Positions 22,359-34,294 of a DNA stretch of 64,000 nt are shown here, piece by piece. A model generated the notes under the pieces. It had not been told where the DNA came from, searched no databases, and saw only the letters and a list, made by a program, of their open reading frames with translations. The position numbers were made by a program, and so were the translations under genes. Position 1 is the first letter of the stretch; each line of letters begins with the position of its first letter. This DNA is from Tricholomella constricta (lineage: Eukaryota; Basidiomycota; Agaricomycetes; Agaricales; Lyophyllaceae). The DNA is taken from NCBI GenBank assembly GCA_013368375.1, contig JAACJP010000001.1, positions 2,356,001 to 2,420,000 on the forward strand, given 5' to 3'.

Positions 22359-24359
22359 ATGGCATCCAACTTGCCTCGTCGCACCCACCGCAAACGGGTC
22401 TCAGCCCTGCGTCTCTCGTCTGACACTACCAGCACTCTCCCCGAATACATAACAGTAGGCGGCTGGCACCGAGAAGACGACGATCTCTCAGACAGGCCTC
22501 CGGATTACCCAGACAGCGCAGAAGAGGCCGACGAAGACACCGATACCAGTGCTGCCTCCCTTTACGTGCCACCCCCATTACCCAACTCGGCCCCTGCCAC
22601 ATCCGCACGGCGCCAGCGACGTTTAATATCCCATCGAAGACGACACTCGGCGGCTACGAACGACCCCTACCTTGACTCACTCCTTGCACGCAGCGTACAC
22701 GCACTGGAGATGTCGAACACGCTGCTGCAGAGCTCGATGTCGACTCAAACGAGTCTGTCCACGATCTTCGCCGTGGACTCACCGGCGGATGAAGTGTTGG
22801 AGACGAGTGCGCGTGGGCTGTCGATGCGCATACAGGGCCAGGGCAGGGACACGCAAGCTAAATGGGCAGACGATTTGGCGGAGATCAGTCGAGAGGTCGA
22901 AGGGTTATTTGGGGAGGACGAGGAGGCCGCATCTTCATCGTCAAAGATAGAACCTAGTCTCAGCAGCAGTCTCCCATCCTCGAGTCCCCCGCCACAGCTC
23001 TATAGGCAGCGGCGGAGGCCTTCGTTGCTGGATTTGCGCGGTACGTCGGAGCCTAATAAGCCATATCTGCAACTATCGTACCAGGATCGCTCTGCTCTTG
23101 TCTCGCCACCGCCGCGAGCACTGACTCAATATGTCGCATCCACCTCTGACCCCGACGCAATAACTCTGCCGTCTACTCTGGGTCTTCGCGTTCCGTCGTC
23201 TTCACACTCAGCAACTGATAGGCGACCACACGAGGCGTCTGCACCGTCCCTCCATGCACCTCTGTCTTCTCCGCAGCTTATGGACAGGCTTTTAGAGCCA
23301 TCGACGCCGGCATATAACATGCTTGCTTCGTTCGTAAATCGAGCCTCATCTTCAGGCTCGTCTACACCTTCATCCTCACTCATCACGTCCCCCCTCCCAT
23401 CCTTCCTATCTACTTCCCGCCGGAGCTCGCGAAACACCAGCACAAGCACAGAACGCAGCGACAGACCCACACGATCCTCCCCACTTTCCAAAAAATCAAA
23501 ACTTCCTGAATCCAGCCGAACCGACACACACGCCGCCGACCGCGCCTCCCGCTCCCTCACACCCAAACAAATCCTCACCTCCCTCCCGCACCGCCCCATG
23601 ACGCCCCCAACGGAAGAATCCTCCTCCTGCTCCTCCGACAGCTGCCCCGCAAAACGCACCGTTCTCAGCCTCCGCAAAATCCTCGACGAGCAGCCGCCGC
23701 CTGCTCCACCCGAGCGCCCGCCCCCGCCCGCCTTCCTCCTCCCGCGCACACCCGCCCCTGTGGCAGAAGCCGGCACGTCCACTGCCACCGCCTCCATCTC
23801 GCGCCTCTTCACCAAGGCCAAACACTCCTCCTCCACGCGCCCGCCGTCCCCGCCGCGCCAGTCTGCCATGAAGCAGCAGCAGCAGCAGCACGCGTCGTCG
23901 TCGTCGTCGTCGCCTGGGGGCGGCAGCGGCGGCGGCACGCCTTCGCCGTCCCCGACGGTTTTGAGCATCCCTGACCTCCTTGGTGTTGCTGGGAACTCGG
24001 GTGCGGGCGGGTTGAGCACGCCGAGCTCGGGGCGCTCGACGCCGAAGCGCATCAGCTTCGCGGAGCTCCCGGAGTCGTATGCGGAGTCGCGGCCGGGGGG
24101 GTCGTCGGCGCGGTTCAGGGATAAGCAAGGGCGGAGAAGCAAGGGGAGGGGGAAGGGGAAGGGAAAAGAGAAGGAGGAGGCGGGGGGTGGGTGGTGGAGC
24201 GGGTGGCTGGTGAGCACGAGTCCGGTGGGGACTGGTGCGTTTGGGTCGAGGCATGAGGAGCGGATGGAGGATCGGTTGAGCCGGACGTGGGGCGGACGGA
24301 TGGCGGGGGCAGGGGCGGGGGCGGGGTTTGGGTCGGGCCTGGACGAGTGGGCGATGTGA
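22359..24359 (+). CDS. Hypothetical low-complexity Ser/Pro-rich protein (666 aa)
   Basis: This is a single uninterrupted frame of 666 residues, unusual beside intron-dense neighbours. No domain is recognised. The N-terminal 200 residues include PEYITVGGWHREDDDLSDRP and a likely helix (SLLARSVHALEMSNTLLQSS, then WADDLAEISREVEGLFGEDE) that could be the only ordered part. Serine, proline and arginine dominate the rest, with a short glutamine run, a serine run and a glycine run near residues 507-530 encoded by CAG/TCG/GGC triplet repeats. A segment GRSTPKRISFAELPESYAES follows, and the tail is Gly/Arg/Lys-rich. The 3' part is strongly GC-rich, so long antisense frames there are shadows. Confidence 0.65.
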   Translation: MASNLPRRTHRKRVSALRLSSDTTSTLPEYITVGGWHREDDDLSDRPPDYPDSAEEADEDTDTSAASLYVPPPLPNSAPATSARRQRRLISHRRRHSAATNDPYLDSLLARSVHALEMSNTLLQSSMSTQTSLSTIFAVDSPADEVLETSARGLSMRIQGQGRDTQAKWADDLAEISREVEGLFGEDEEAASSSSKIEPSLSSSLPSSSPPPQLYRQRRRPSLLDLRGTSEPNKPYLQLSYQDRSALVSPPPRALTQYVASTSDPDAITLPSTLGLRVPSSSHSATDRRPHEASAPSLHAPLSSPQLMDRLLEPSTPAYNMLASFVNRASSSGSSTPSSSLITSPLPSFLSTSRRSSRNTSTSTERSDRPTRSSPLSKKSKLPESSRTDTHAADRASRSLTPKQILTSLPHRPMTPPTEESSSCSSDSCPAKRTVLSLRKILDEQPPPAPPERPPPPAFLLPRTPAPVAEAGTSTATASISRLFTKAKHSSSTRPPSPPRQSAMKQQQQQHASSSSSSPGGGSGGGTPSPSPTVLSIPDLLGVAGNSGAGGLSTPSSGRSTPKRISFAELPESYAESRPGGSSARFRDKQGRRSKGRGKGKGKEKEEAGGGWWSGWLVSTSPVGTGAFGSRHEERMEDRLSRTWGGRMAGAGAGAGFGSGLDEWAM

Positions 24360-24684
24360 GGTTGGATTATTGTTATTTTTTTCCTTTTCTTTGTCTTGCT
24401 TATGATGGCGCGGGGTATGCCTGCCATTTACGACCCTTTCATGAAACGACTACCTACGTACGTATCTCTGGCTGGTGATTTAGTATCATCCTGGACTTGC
24501 GACTCTTTCGTCTGTATACGCCTACCTTGTTGTGTTATAGGTCACCTAACGAGTATACCAGACTTGCGATTTTTGTATTTTGGGCATAGATTCATAAGTG
24601 CATATGAGCATGGGGCATGGGGCATAGGTAGGTAAGAAAGTATACCAACGAGCGATGAACCAGTAAGGACAAGGTGCGTATTCA
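24360..24684. other. Convergent intergenic region
   Basis: This 325-bp gap separates two genes that end towards each other. It is AT-richer than its flanks and holds only 3' ends. Confidence 0.35.
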
Positions 24685-25659
24685 CTACAGGTAGGACAGT
24701 CCACACACTGCCACGATTCCCCCAACGAGCCCCGGAAGTATGAGCTGCAGAAAAGTCGTCAGGCGTGGGCCCTCCATCACCAAGTCCCCCATGACCCCAG
24801 GCATCGCGCGCTGCGCGCTCGAATGGTCAACGACGCGACTCACAACCGCAGGGTCCCGCCCCACGACCATCCACCACGAGCCCGCAGGTGCGACCTTCGT
24901 CTTCTTCTTCGTCGTCGTCCAGCCGCCACCACCACCACCACGGGCAGCAGGAGCGACGCGCACGAGCGCAGCGTGCATCCCGCGCTTGGCCGCGAGCTGC
25001 TGCGTGCGCGCCTGGTCCGCCGGGCGCGCCACGAACATGGTCACCACGCGCCGATTCCCCTTCAGGGTCTCTGCGACCTGTCCCATGAATCCAGACGTCA
25101 CCGAGGCAAGGTCGTCGTCCATGTCCATGTCCACGTTGTTGTTGTTGTTGTTGACGTCGCTGCCCCGGATGGTGCGCCCGTCGTCGTCGACGAGGATGGT
25201 GCGCCCGTCGTCGTCGACGAGGACGGTGGAGATGACGGAGCCGGCGGGCGTGGGGGGCCGCTTGACCTCGATGGGCGGCGGGTCGATCCAGTTGGGGTTG
25301 CGCCGGTGCCAGGGGCCTTGGGCGGGGAAGTCAAAGGAGGGTTCGCGCTTCGGCCCCGAGCACGGGAGTTCGGGGGACGACTCGGGGTTGATGTAGTATG
25401 GGGTGGGTGCTGTGGGGAGGTCGGGGAGGGTTTGGCGCGGGGGTGTTTGGGGCGGAGATGAGAGGGAGGAGAGGGAGGAGCCGAAGAGGGATGAGGAGAG
25501 GGATGGGGAGGCGCGGGTGGAGGGAGGTGGGGAGGCCAGGGAGGAAGGAGGCGAAGGGCTCTCTGGGCAGAGACGCAGTCCGTCAGGACGCTTGTGGCCT
25601 TCCATGGGCAGACCGCAGGCGTGGCAGTGAGGCTTCTTGCGTGCTAAACTCGGGGACAT
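24685..25659 (-). CDS. Hypothetical basidiomycete protein with CHxC motif and C-terminal membrane segment
   Basis: The frame starts MSPSLARKKPHCHACGLPME. A CHACGLPMEGHKRPDG segment resembles one half of a small zinc-binding knuckle. A Ser/Pro-rich stretch follows, then WHRRNPNWIDPPPIEVKRPP and a perfectly repeated TILVDDDGR / TIRG unit with an adjacent Asn run and Asp-rich tract. The C-terminal half has ETLKGNRRVVTMFVARPADQ and MHAALVRVAPAARGGGGGG. The protein ends with a hydrophobic helix, FLQLILPGLVGGIVAVCGLS, which suggests a tail anchor. The function is unknown, and the zinc and membrane proposals are inferences from the sequence. Confidence 0.65.
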   Translation of the reverse strand: MSPSLARKKPHCHACGLPMEGHKRPDGLRLCPESPSPPSSLASPPPSTRASPSLSSSLFGSSLSSLSSPPQTPPRQTLPDLPTAPTPYYINPESSPELPCSGPKREPSFDFPAQGPWHRRNPNWIDPPPIEVKRPPTPAGSVISTVLVDDDGRTILVDDDGRTIRGSDVNNNNNNVDMDMDDDLASVTSGFMGQVAETLKGNRRVVTMFVARPADQARTQQLAAKRGMHAALVRVAPAARGGGGGGWTTTKKKTKVAPAGSWWMVVGRDPAVVSRVVDHSSAQRAMPGVMGDLVMEGPRLTTFLQLILPGLVGGIVAVCGLSYL

Positions 25660-26115
25660 TTTGACTATCAAGTCCCCGTGTTCTCTGCCAATTTATTCAA
25701 CGCAGAACTGCAGTCCGTTGCCATGATTGTGAGATGATAAAGGACGCAAGAAAGAAAGTATGCTCACCGGAGTTGGGAACCCTCAGAGGGACGGACAGGC
25801 TTGGAGCATCGTTCCTTATAACTCTTTGTGGTCGTCAAGAGCGTAGTCTTTGCCCTTGACGTTGCCATTGAACAAAACGAGAACAAGCGCGTTGTAAGTA
25901 GATGAAAGCGAACAAGTTGAAAGCCCCTTTGTATTCCAAAGGACCCTGGCAAACGTCAGTAGATAAGATAAGATCAGATGCATGTTCTTTGCCCACCCTC
26001 GTGTCATCATCATGTATTCGTGGGTGGTAAAGTATGTATACAGTTGCGTGAAGAGTAGCGTACAAGAAACTCGTGTAGACCAATTCCAAAATAAAAAATT
26101 GAAATCGTCAGTAAA
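25660..26115. other. Intergenic region between a hypothetical gene and KHA1
   Basis: This 456-bp gap lies upstream of one minus-strand gene and downstream of KHA1. Three overlapping minus-strand short frames have no support. Confidence 0.35.
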
Positions 26116-29100
26116 TCATGCAGAAGTCGCAGCTTGCAGGATCAGAAGACTCGCAGTAGCATTGCTCGCCACCAACGCCGCGCCAACATCTCCAACGGTT
26201 TTGGAGACCGACGAGCCGATTGATGCTCCCGCCTCCGTGATCACCTGCTGCAACTCGACCTTGTGTGACTCCACAGCCATCCGTCTCGACCGGCCCGTGA
26301 CGACGATGATGTTCTTCGGCGGCGTCGACTGCGACGCCTCGTTTGCGACCATCTCGACGATCGTGTGCAGCGGCTTGGCAGACGAGACGCAGCTGAACGA
26401 GATCCTGGAGACAGCGGAGGCGGTCTCGGCGTCGCGGGTAATTGAGGCCGAGGAATAGCGGTCCCACGTCAGGTTATCGGCGGTGTTCGATAAAAGGCGA
26501 GTTTGCGTGGTATCTTGTGCGTACACGGTATCGGCAGCGGCAATTGTCTGGATAAAAAGGAATTAGTTTGGAAATGGGGAAGGAGCTCAGCATGACAGCT
26601 CACCTGGTGTAGAAGGACAGGTGACATCTGTGCAGCGACCTTCTCATTCACGTTGGTGCTCGTCCGGGACAAATCGTCGACCTTCTGTATCCTGACGACA
26701 GTGGCTTGGACCGACGAGTTGCGGCAAAGTTGTACGAGGAACATGAGTGCTAGACGGTCATCAGGGCCGCCAAAGAATGGCATGAAGAGGTGCTGGTTGG
26801 CGACGCCGGTATAGGGTGCGCTGAGGCCGCGGTCGACGAATAGAGCCACATGGCTGGGGGAGGTAGAGAAGACGTTGCGAATAAATTCCGAGTACACCAC
26901 AGAGCTTGTTTGGTCATAGGTGGTAGTCTTGTGGAAGACACCGTCGAAGGGGTTGAGAGCACCTATATTGCCTGCATCGTCGTCCACAACAGTCGTTCCT
27001 CTCGACCAGGGCAGGATGACCATCTGTGACTCGGATTCGATGATGTGTTTAGTAATGGCGGTTGTAAATTCGTCAGAGTTGACGACAGAGAGCGCTGCAG
27101 AGACGAGAATATGATTGAGGTATCCAAAAGTGCGGAAGACTGACACCACAGGATCGTTATAGATCAGGGATTCGGCCGCCTTCGACTTGAGCACAGCTGA
27201 AGTACGGCTGGTCAATTCCATGAGACGAAGTGCATTGATGGCGATGCGCGAAGAGCCTGATACGGCCACAGGCATATCCTTTTCAATGGATTTTTCAGAT
27301 TTTTCATCGGTCACGGTCAGTGAAGTTGTAAAGTTGAAGCCTTTGTTGGTTTGGAGGAGCTGGGAGATAGTCATAGCTGCTGGGAGCTGCTCAACCTTGT
27401 CCAGTACCAGAGCAAACCTGGTCTTGATTTCGTCGTCCGATGCAGGACGAGGACCAGTACCGCCTTCCGCCATATGATGCTCGTTATCGGCGCCTTCTCG
27501 AATACGGAATTTAGGAGGGTAGAAGAAGAGGGTGAGGGGGGTCGTTATGAACGTCAGAATGATTGCGTGGACAACAAACATCGAGAAAGTTCGAGTGTCC
27601 AGAATGTTAGCCTGCAGACCGATATTCAACACGATCAGTTCCACGAGGCTAGTACCGTTTTGTGAGCAAGTGTTTCCATGGCTGAAAAAAATTGGCAACT
27701 GACCCCTTGCAGCTCATGAGAGCACCAATTGCACCAGATTCGCGCCAATTGAACCCCGTTTGGTTTGCAGCAATATAGCATGCACCGAACTTGGAGAAGA
27801 AAGAGACCAGACACGTGACGAAGGTGTATCCCCAGGTTACGCCATCGTTCATCAGGCCAAGATTGGTCCTCAAACCGGACAGAGTGAAGTACTGTTAATC
27901 ATCAAGGTCAGCCGCCTAATACAATGGGTAAAAAAAAAAGGTGCATACGATGGGAAGGAAAATGATGGAGACTAGATCTTCCAATTTCTCCACGAGCGAG
28001 ATCGCATACCCATTCTCATGAGGAATGATGAGCCCCGCAAGGAAACCACCTATGATTAGATAGCATGAGTGACAGGATCAAACGATCTGTCAAAAAGTTC
28101 GCGCACCAAAAATAGCGTGGACGCCAATGATGTCCGTGAAGAACGCGGACGCGAACACGATTAGCAAAGTCAGAGTCATCATGGTCGCGGTGGGCGCGCC
28201 TTGTTCCAGACTACCGGTCCATTTTGCGAGCCAGACGTATCCCCATTTCCCAGGGTACAGGAGCACGATGATGAATCCCACGCAAGCCAGAAGGACATAC
28301 AGCGCGGTCAGACCTGTCGAAGCATTGACAAGCGCGACTGTCAAAGCCAAGAGAATCCACCCCACAACATCATTTCCTACACCTGCCGCGAGGGTGACAA
28401 CTCCGACCGTGGTATCGAGCAGTTTGAGCTCCGTAAGGATGCGGCAGAGGACAGGGAAAGCCGTAATGCCGATGGCAACTGCGGTAAAGAGCAGGAAATA
28501 TCCAAAGTTGACGTCGGGGTTAATGAACTCCTTGTAGAGACCTATCCCGAGTGCAGCACCGAGGCCGAGCGGAAATACCAGGCCAACAATGGAGATGGAA
28601 GTCGCAGAGAGAACATTCTTTTTGATGACTTTGGTGTCGATTTCGAGGCCGACGAGGAAGAGGAAAAGAATCAGGCCGATGGTGCTCGTGAGGTTGAGGC
28701 CGGGGAGGGATACGTCCGGGAAGATCGCCTCCTGGAATCCGGGGATACGCCCCATGACCGTTGGGCCCAAAAAGATTCCGCCAATGACTTCTGCAATGAC
28801 ACGCGGCTGACGCATACGGCTGAAGAAGAAGGAGAGGAACTGGGTCATCGCAATGATGATCACTGCGGGCGGTATATGTTCAGCGGAGAGACATAACATT
28901 CTAGGAGAAACATTCACCAAGTTGGATGACCCATAGTCGGAAGGGGTCTGACGGAAGGTAATGCACTGGGCTATCACCAGAAATGACACCTCCCTGTAAA
29001 TCATCGAAACGTTAGCACCGACATCCGTAGCTGGTAACAAAGAATAACATGACATACCTGCTCAGAGGCTTCCCTGACAACCAGAGCACGAGCAAAATGA

Positions 29101-29126
29101 GCTACTTGCTGAGTGAGCTCGCCCAT
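26116..29126 (-). CDS. KHA1: K(+)/H(+) antiporter, CPA2 family, Kha1-like
   Basis: Kha1-type antiporters exchange K+ for H+ in endomembranes (Golgi in yeast). Exon 1 begins MGELTQQVAHFARALVVREA and joins GGVISGDSPVHYLPSDPFRL. The transmembrane exchanger domain includes RQPRVIAEVIGGIFLGPTVM, GLILFLFLVGLEIDTKV, ITAFPVLCRILTELKLL, GVGNDVVGWILLALTVAL, GVHAIFG and GFLAGLIIPHENGYAI, the classic Na+/H+ exchanger pattern of 10-12 helices. After the last helices (TPLTLFFYPPKF) comes a long cytosolic region of about 400 residues, including FGYLNHILVSAALSVVNSDE and NIIVVTGRSRRMAVES, which resemble the Usp-like C-terminal domains of the family. Several short introns interrupt the gene. The frame looks complete. 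Confidence 0.92.
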
Positions 29127-29433
29127 GTTGATGGTAGGTCGAGGAAAACAGCAGAGACTCCTTTAAATGTCTTCCATCTTATGTAGTCTCTTTGAGACAC
29201 GGGAACGAAAACACTCGGCGTGCGAAGTCGCGCCATCATATTTGATCGGGATAACATGATCTAAGGTACGCAACCATATCCATCATGCTGGGGAGAGGAG
29301 GCGATGTCAATGCTGTAAACTATTGAATGGACCTATTTGAAGCCCCAGGTGGTTTTTAAAACCGACTGTTGACGGGTGGCAAAAGGCGCGCTGCAGGCCG
29401 TGTGAACAGCGACGTCGCCGCACTTGGGAAAAC

Positions 29434-30098
29434 TCAGGAATCAGAACTACAACCACGGCAACCTATGGATATAACTGATGAATAGCAAGACAAAAGGAGA
29501 AGAAACTCCACACCCACCACAGTGGACACATTCAACGACCGTCCCACTCCGGACTTGAGCCTTAGGGACTCTGCATATGCATGTTGAACCTTGATAGTTC
29601 ATGTCCTGCATGGAGAGGGGTCAGAGGGGCAAATTGGAAAGCTTAGGGGCTGCTGACCCGTGTTTGTATACATCTCAGGCAACACAGTTTTTCATAGCCA
29701 GTCTTCTTCCACTTAGCGATCAAACTGTGGCAGTTAGTCTCTGGACCAGGGTTTTGACCTGTGAACTCACTTGGCGTCGGCGTAACCCTCCTTTAAGAGC
29801 CAATCGTAAAGCTCTCTGCTAATAGCCTCACGCTTATAGTACAGCTCGTAGATGTACCGTGAGCGCGTATGCGATATCCGCATGATGGGCCACAAGGACT
29901 CTGCCTTGCGCTTGCCCTCATGGGATTCATTCTCGGCGTCTCTCATCTTCTTAGCATATTCGTCGAGAATCTGTGAAGGAAATGACAGAATAAAGTGTCA
30001 GAGGTGTTTTAAGCGTGAAAGAGCACAAGACGCACGGTTTCGATATCCTCGTACCCCTCTGGCGGCTTCTTGGTCCTCGTCGTCCGTATCTTAGGCAT
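29434..30098 (-). CDS. BUD31: Pre-mRNA splicing factor Bud31 (G10 family)
   Basis: Bud31 is a zinc-binding component of the NineTeen/Prp19-related spliceosome. The start at 30098 gives [20 protein letters not shown]. The next exon reads [40 protein letters not shown] and [18 protein letters not shown], joined at an AA|T boundary to [21 protein letters not shown] further exon has [17 protein letters not shown] and ECVHC. The last intron splits a glycine codon and joins GCRGCSSDS and the stop at 29434. All cysteines expected for the zinc knots are present. The length of about 145 residues fits this very conserved family. It starts 274 bp from the divergent HVA22-like gene. Confidence 0.95.
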
Positions 30099-30372
30099 GG
30101 CTGTGGTAGAGGCAAGCGAAGACAATGAGGGACAACAGAGAGCTGCGCTAGCCGCTCAACATCCCACAACGAAGCTTATGTAAGTGGACCTTCATTCACT
30201 TGTGGACTGCTGGACACTCATGTTCATGGATCTCCTCCTCTACGGCTTGCCACCACTTTAACACGCGTATTAAGCAGCTGAGACCTGCTAAAACCATCTC
30301 ACAGCACCGTGTTCTTCCTCACTTCTTACCTCAAGGGCGGTTTGATCACCGTTGAATTCAGCTTTGACGACA

Positions 30373-32434
30373 ATGCCGCTCGTCGTGCCACTTCTCCGCC
30401 TGGCCATGCTATTCTTGAATATCTATGAATCCTATAAAACACTCAAAGTCCCACCCCCATCGGCACGTAATGAAGGCCGCCCGAGCCAGCGAGCACTTAC
30501 ACAGAGGAAACGAGACATGAAGGGATGCCTTGCCGTATGGATAGTCTGGGTGAGATCTTTTCTCAGTCCATGATGGAATTGGGCTGGAACTCTTTTGAAT
30601 AGGGCTGCTTTATAACTTACGAAGGGTTCGTGGAAGGCCTGGTCAGCCTGTTCGTGCCCTTTTATGACGAAATCAAATCTTTGGGACTTTTATTTCTTAT
30701 TATGACGCGCGCAAGGGTATGTTCTGGCCTCTTATTTCTTTCATGTAATGATGACACGAAGTGTTTTAGGGCGCCGAACCTATCTTTCTACACGTTATTC
30801 GCCCATTCGTAAAGCCATATTCACCAACCATCGACATGTTTCTCGACCTTGCGCGTATGGTCGGAGACATCACATTTGCGGTTCTAGCTATTCCAATGGA
30901 GCTTGTTTGCGGTTGGTGGAAGACATCGATGTTTTATAACGAAGAGGTTCTGGACTCTGAAGCGGAGAGCACACATGGACAAGGTGCACCTGCAGCCAAG
31001 GTCGCCGCGACGAACCTGAAACGCGCAGTACCTGACGATCAACGAAGTCAACAATCACTTCAATTTCCGAAGAAGGTAAGCTCGGATCGACGACCGTCCG
31101 CACACAGTCGCCACGCATCGGGCGAAAGCGAGCGCCGTCCTTCACAAACACGCCCTCGAGTTGACAAAGTTGGCCAACGCGCTCACGCAAACGAAAGTTC
31201 GACCACTCATCAAGTGTGGTATCCTCCACCTTCCTCTTACTCTGACGAAGACGATGCGCGCGAGCCTTCCACCACAATATCCGGACTTCCTGCCGTTGAA
31301 ACAGATATGGGGTTTTTATCTAGCGAAGCCATGCACGAACGAGAGGCAGTTGATGAGTGGCGACAATACCCCCCTTTTCCATCAGCATATCCACCGACTC
31401 CCATAGTTAAGTCTTCAGTTGGCTTGCCTGGTACCAGCACCACCGCTCCTCGCGCTCAACCTCTCGCGAACTCTCTCATACTATCCGAGATACTCGAAGA
31501 TGCTCCCCAGCAGGATTTTAGTAGGTCGCTCCTGCCGCCACGAAAGCCCCTAAACCCCGGCTTCGTTGATGGCTTGAGCGACGAAAACCAATCACCTGGG
31601 GTTCAAAGCAATCGTCTCGAAAGCATGTCCGTCGATTCGGACAGCGAGGCGGACGATGAAGAAGATATTTTCAATACCACTTTACAAACACCAATGCCTC
31701 CTTTGCGGGCGACACGGTCCGGCATCATTCCCGTTATTCCGATCAACCGCGAGGTCTCGATGGCTTCATCCGTAGCAAGTCGGTCGACTGCCCTGACTAC
31801 AGCTGGCAATGAGTCCTCCTTGCGGACGCAGTCATCCTCGGAGTCACTTTCGTCAGGCGCCCTTTCAATTTCCGATTTGTCCTCTGTGTTGGGGAAGAAG
31901 AGGCCGTTGCCTGCAGACTCGATAGATGTGACGAACAGGGTTGGAGCAACGGCTGGTAGAATCCGATCAGGGGGTAAACCAGTCCCCGATCAGCGTTCTC
32001 GGCGTACATATGTCAATGTTGCTTCCCGATCCACCCGGAGACGGGCTCCAAGCGAGGTCGTCGACGAAGATACCGAGACCACCTTGAGCACTAGTGATCT
32101 CGACCATGACATCATCAATAACCGGAAGCCCTCTTACCCCAAACGACGAAAGGTTATCACGCCTCCGGGACGGGCAGTTAACGCGACGCGACCCATCCGG
32201 CCCAGAGTTGCCCGATATGCAACTGCTCCTACACGAGCACAGATACCGAAACCTCCTAAACCTTCAGGCCCGTCTCGTGGTCATTCTCGTCCACAAACAC
32301 GTTCCACCACACGTCCTGCGGGGTGCGACGCCTCTCAGGCCAGCCTATCCTCCGTCACTGAAGCCGCTCTGCCTACGGCCAGTCGTACCACACAACCCAA
32401 AGCCAAACCTACAGTCCCCGCTGAATCACGGTAA
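30373..32434 (+). CDS. TB2/DP1/HVA22 (REEP/Yop1-like) membrane protein with long disordered tail
   Basis: REEP/HVA22 proteins insert hairpins into the ER membrane and shape tubules. Exons 30373-30549, 30603-30716 and 30770-32434 join in frame. The domain includes LAMLFLNIYESYKTL, QRKRDMKGCLAVWIVW, LFVPFYDEIKSLGLLFLIMT, RARGAEPIFLHVIRPFVKPY and SPTIDMFL, the family signature (FYDE, RGAEPIY, HVIRP, Y.P.ID). After about residue 150 come more than 450 residues rich in Ser, Pro, Arg and acidic runs, including DSDSEADDEEDIF, with no recognised domain. Yop1 itself is only about 180 residues, so this is the longer tailed type seen in basidiomycetes rather than a plain Yop1 orthologue. The exact start is supported by the in-frame ATG at 30373. 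Confidence 0.88.
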
Positions 32435-34294
32435 TTCGCGTCGCACCTACCTTCAGAGGTGACCCTAACATAGATTTTCGACACCCATCTGTATATTTAT
32501 CCATACGAATCTCAATACATCAACACATACCGTTCTAACAGTCATCGGACCCAGCATCTGGCATCTATTTATTTACTTTCTCAAGTCCTGACAGCGTCTG
32601 AATCAAAAAACCTAAGCAATACCTCGTCCTGATAAGAAATTATATATGTGGTACGACTTCAGTGTTCGGATCCTCGTTGACCCCACGCCTTTCTTATCTA
32701 CGTCTTCCTTGCGAAGCGGACAGGTTGTACCTCAACCAGATTCTGCAATTGGTTCATAAACATGAGGCTTTGTTAATCAATCATTGAACCCGGTCTTGGT
32801 TGAGCGACATATATCAGTTGATCGGCATCATATTGCTAGTTTCCCAAGCTGACTATAAGCTGAACCAATTTGCTTTCGGTGAGGTGTTGGCTCGACTTAC
32901 ATGACAGGGAAATAACAAACTTCCCGCTTTCTGCGCGTCAGGTCCCGCGCTGTACTTACATTCTAATCATGTCATTCTTGAGTTGAAAGCTTCGGACAGG
33001 AAGACCTGGCTCGCTTAAAGATAGTGACGGTGTGTAGGATAGTATTCAGGTCTAGAAAAATGTTTTAAAAATACAATGGGCTGCAGGAGGAAGAAACTTT
33101 TGCGACCACTTGTACTTTAAAGCGGGTCACGTCGATAAATGCTACCACTCATTTTTCAGATAAAAAGGGGTGTGTATGACTTTCAGGCCTTCATGCGCTC
33201 GAAGTACACGACATTAAGTCGCTTTTCGCTAGTGTGGCCTTTTCGCTAGTGTGGCTGTTCGGACGCCGTATCTATTCGACGCGCGACAGACTGGCGACTC
33301 CGCATGGGCCACGTAGCTGGTATCACCGCACAATCCTGATCTCGCCCCACGCCACGTTTTCTATTTATCGTGGACCCATTGACGCGTGTCGAAGTGGGGT
33401 CCGTTTCTCTTTGCACCACGGGAAGTGTCACCCGATTGGACGATGTCATACGCGCTAACCACGTCGATACGAGGTTCATTAGGCACATCAATGCTCGGCC
33501 TCAGTCAGCTGATAGCTGGCCGCCCAGTTCATGGGAGTTCTGTTCCCCTGACCGCCTTCTGGCCTACGGACATCGTGGCTGGCGCGCGCCGATAGCTGAC
33601 CTGAGGCTATAGCTCATGAAGTGTTGCATTCGAAGAATGCTAGTCCTGCTCGTCGTTTGATGTTTTCTATTACTAGGCGCTGTGGGAAGCCGGACTGAAC
33701 TTCTTACACTTACCTTGAGCAAGAACAGATTGTTTTGATACGTTGCCTCAACAGCCACATTACAAGTTTCGTCGATCACATATCGGATCAAAGAGAACAC
33801 CTGCCTCATTTGATGGTGCTTCTCTGTGGCAGTCGGCGCCCTGTGTGTGGCGGATTGCCATTTCGGGCGACTTAGTGTGGCGGAACTGTTTATTTCCAAG
33901 GATCCTGGTAAACAACTAGCAATCACGTCGCGCGAAAACGTCGCGTAAGCCGGCCCAGAGGCGCGTAAAATCTGGTTTGCATCCACGCCATACCAGGATC
34001 GGTTCGCAGGACCAGCATGGCCGTAACACGCTGTTGGCGCGAACTTTCTCTCTCGCCGCGCATTCTATTAACGCCGGCCTCCCCTCTGTTCGTTGTTGAT
34101 GACGGGTGCGCTTCTGGTCTTGAATGAGGGGCAAATCCTTCTTGCCCACCCCACGCCTTCGACACGCGGTCTGTTATCCGGAGGTTCCTTTAGATATAAG
34201 GTACTGGGTTCTCGTCGGTAACCTTACACTCCTGCCTTGAAGTGTCGCTGTCACGACCTCTTATTCTCGAGCTTCTCTTAACCTGGCCTTGGCC
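32435..34294. other. Long gene-poor interval
   Basis: This 1.86-kb interval has no supportable gene. Minus-strand frames at 33564-33986 and 33916-34165 overlap each other and lack motifs. A 17-bp direct tandem copy (cttttcgctagtgtggc) occurs at about 33221-33254. The right end holds the promoter of the gene starting at 34295. Confidence 0.35.

Noticed and set aside
23126..24427. 433-residue minus-strand frame antisense to the 666-residue gene
   Set aside because: It and a third overlapping frame (23496-24254) are by-products of GC-rich third positions and triplet repeats. They have Arg/Gly/Asp-biased composition and no motif.
24740..25461. Long plus-strand frames antisense to the CHxC/tail-anchor gene
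   Set aside because: Two overlapping frames of over 200 residues arise from GC-rich repeats on the opposite strand. The minus-strand frame has a clean start, a membrane tail and a plausible N-terminal motif.
28127..28896. Plus-strand frames of up to 231 residues opposite KHA1
   Set aside because: They lie antisense to the transmembrane exons of a clear antiporter gene.
33564..34165. Minus-strand gene upstream of the 34.3-kb gene
   Set aside because: Overlapping frames have no motif, and the splice signals seen do not extend them.
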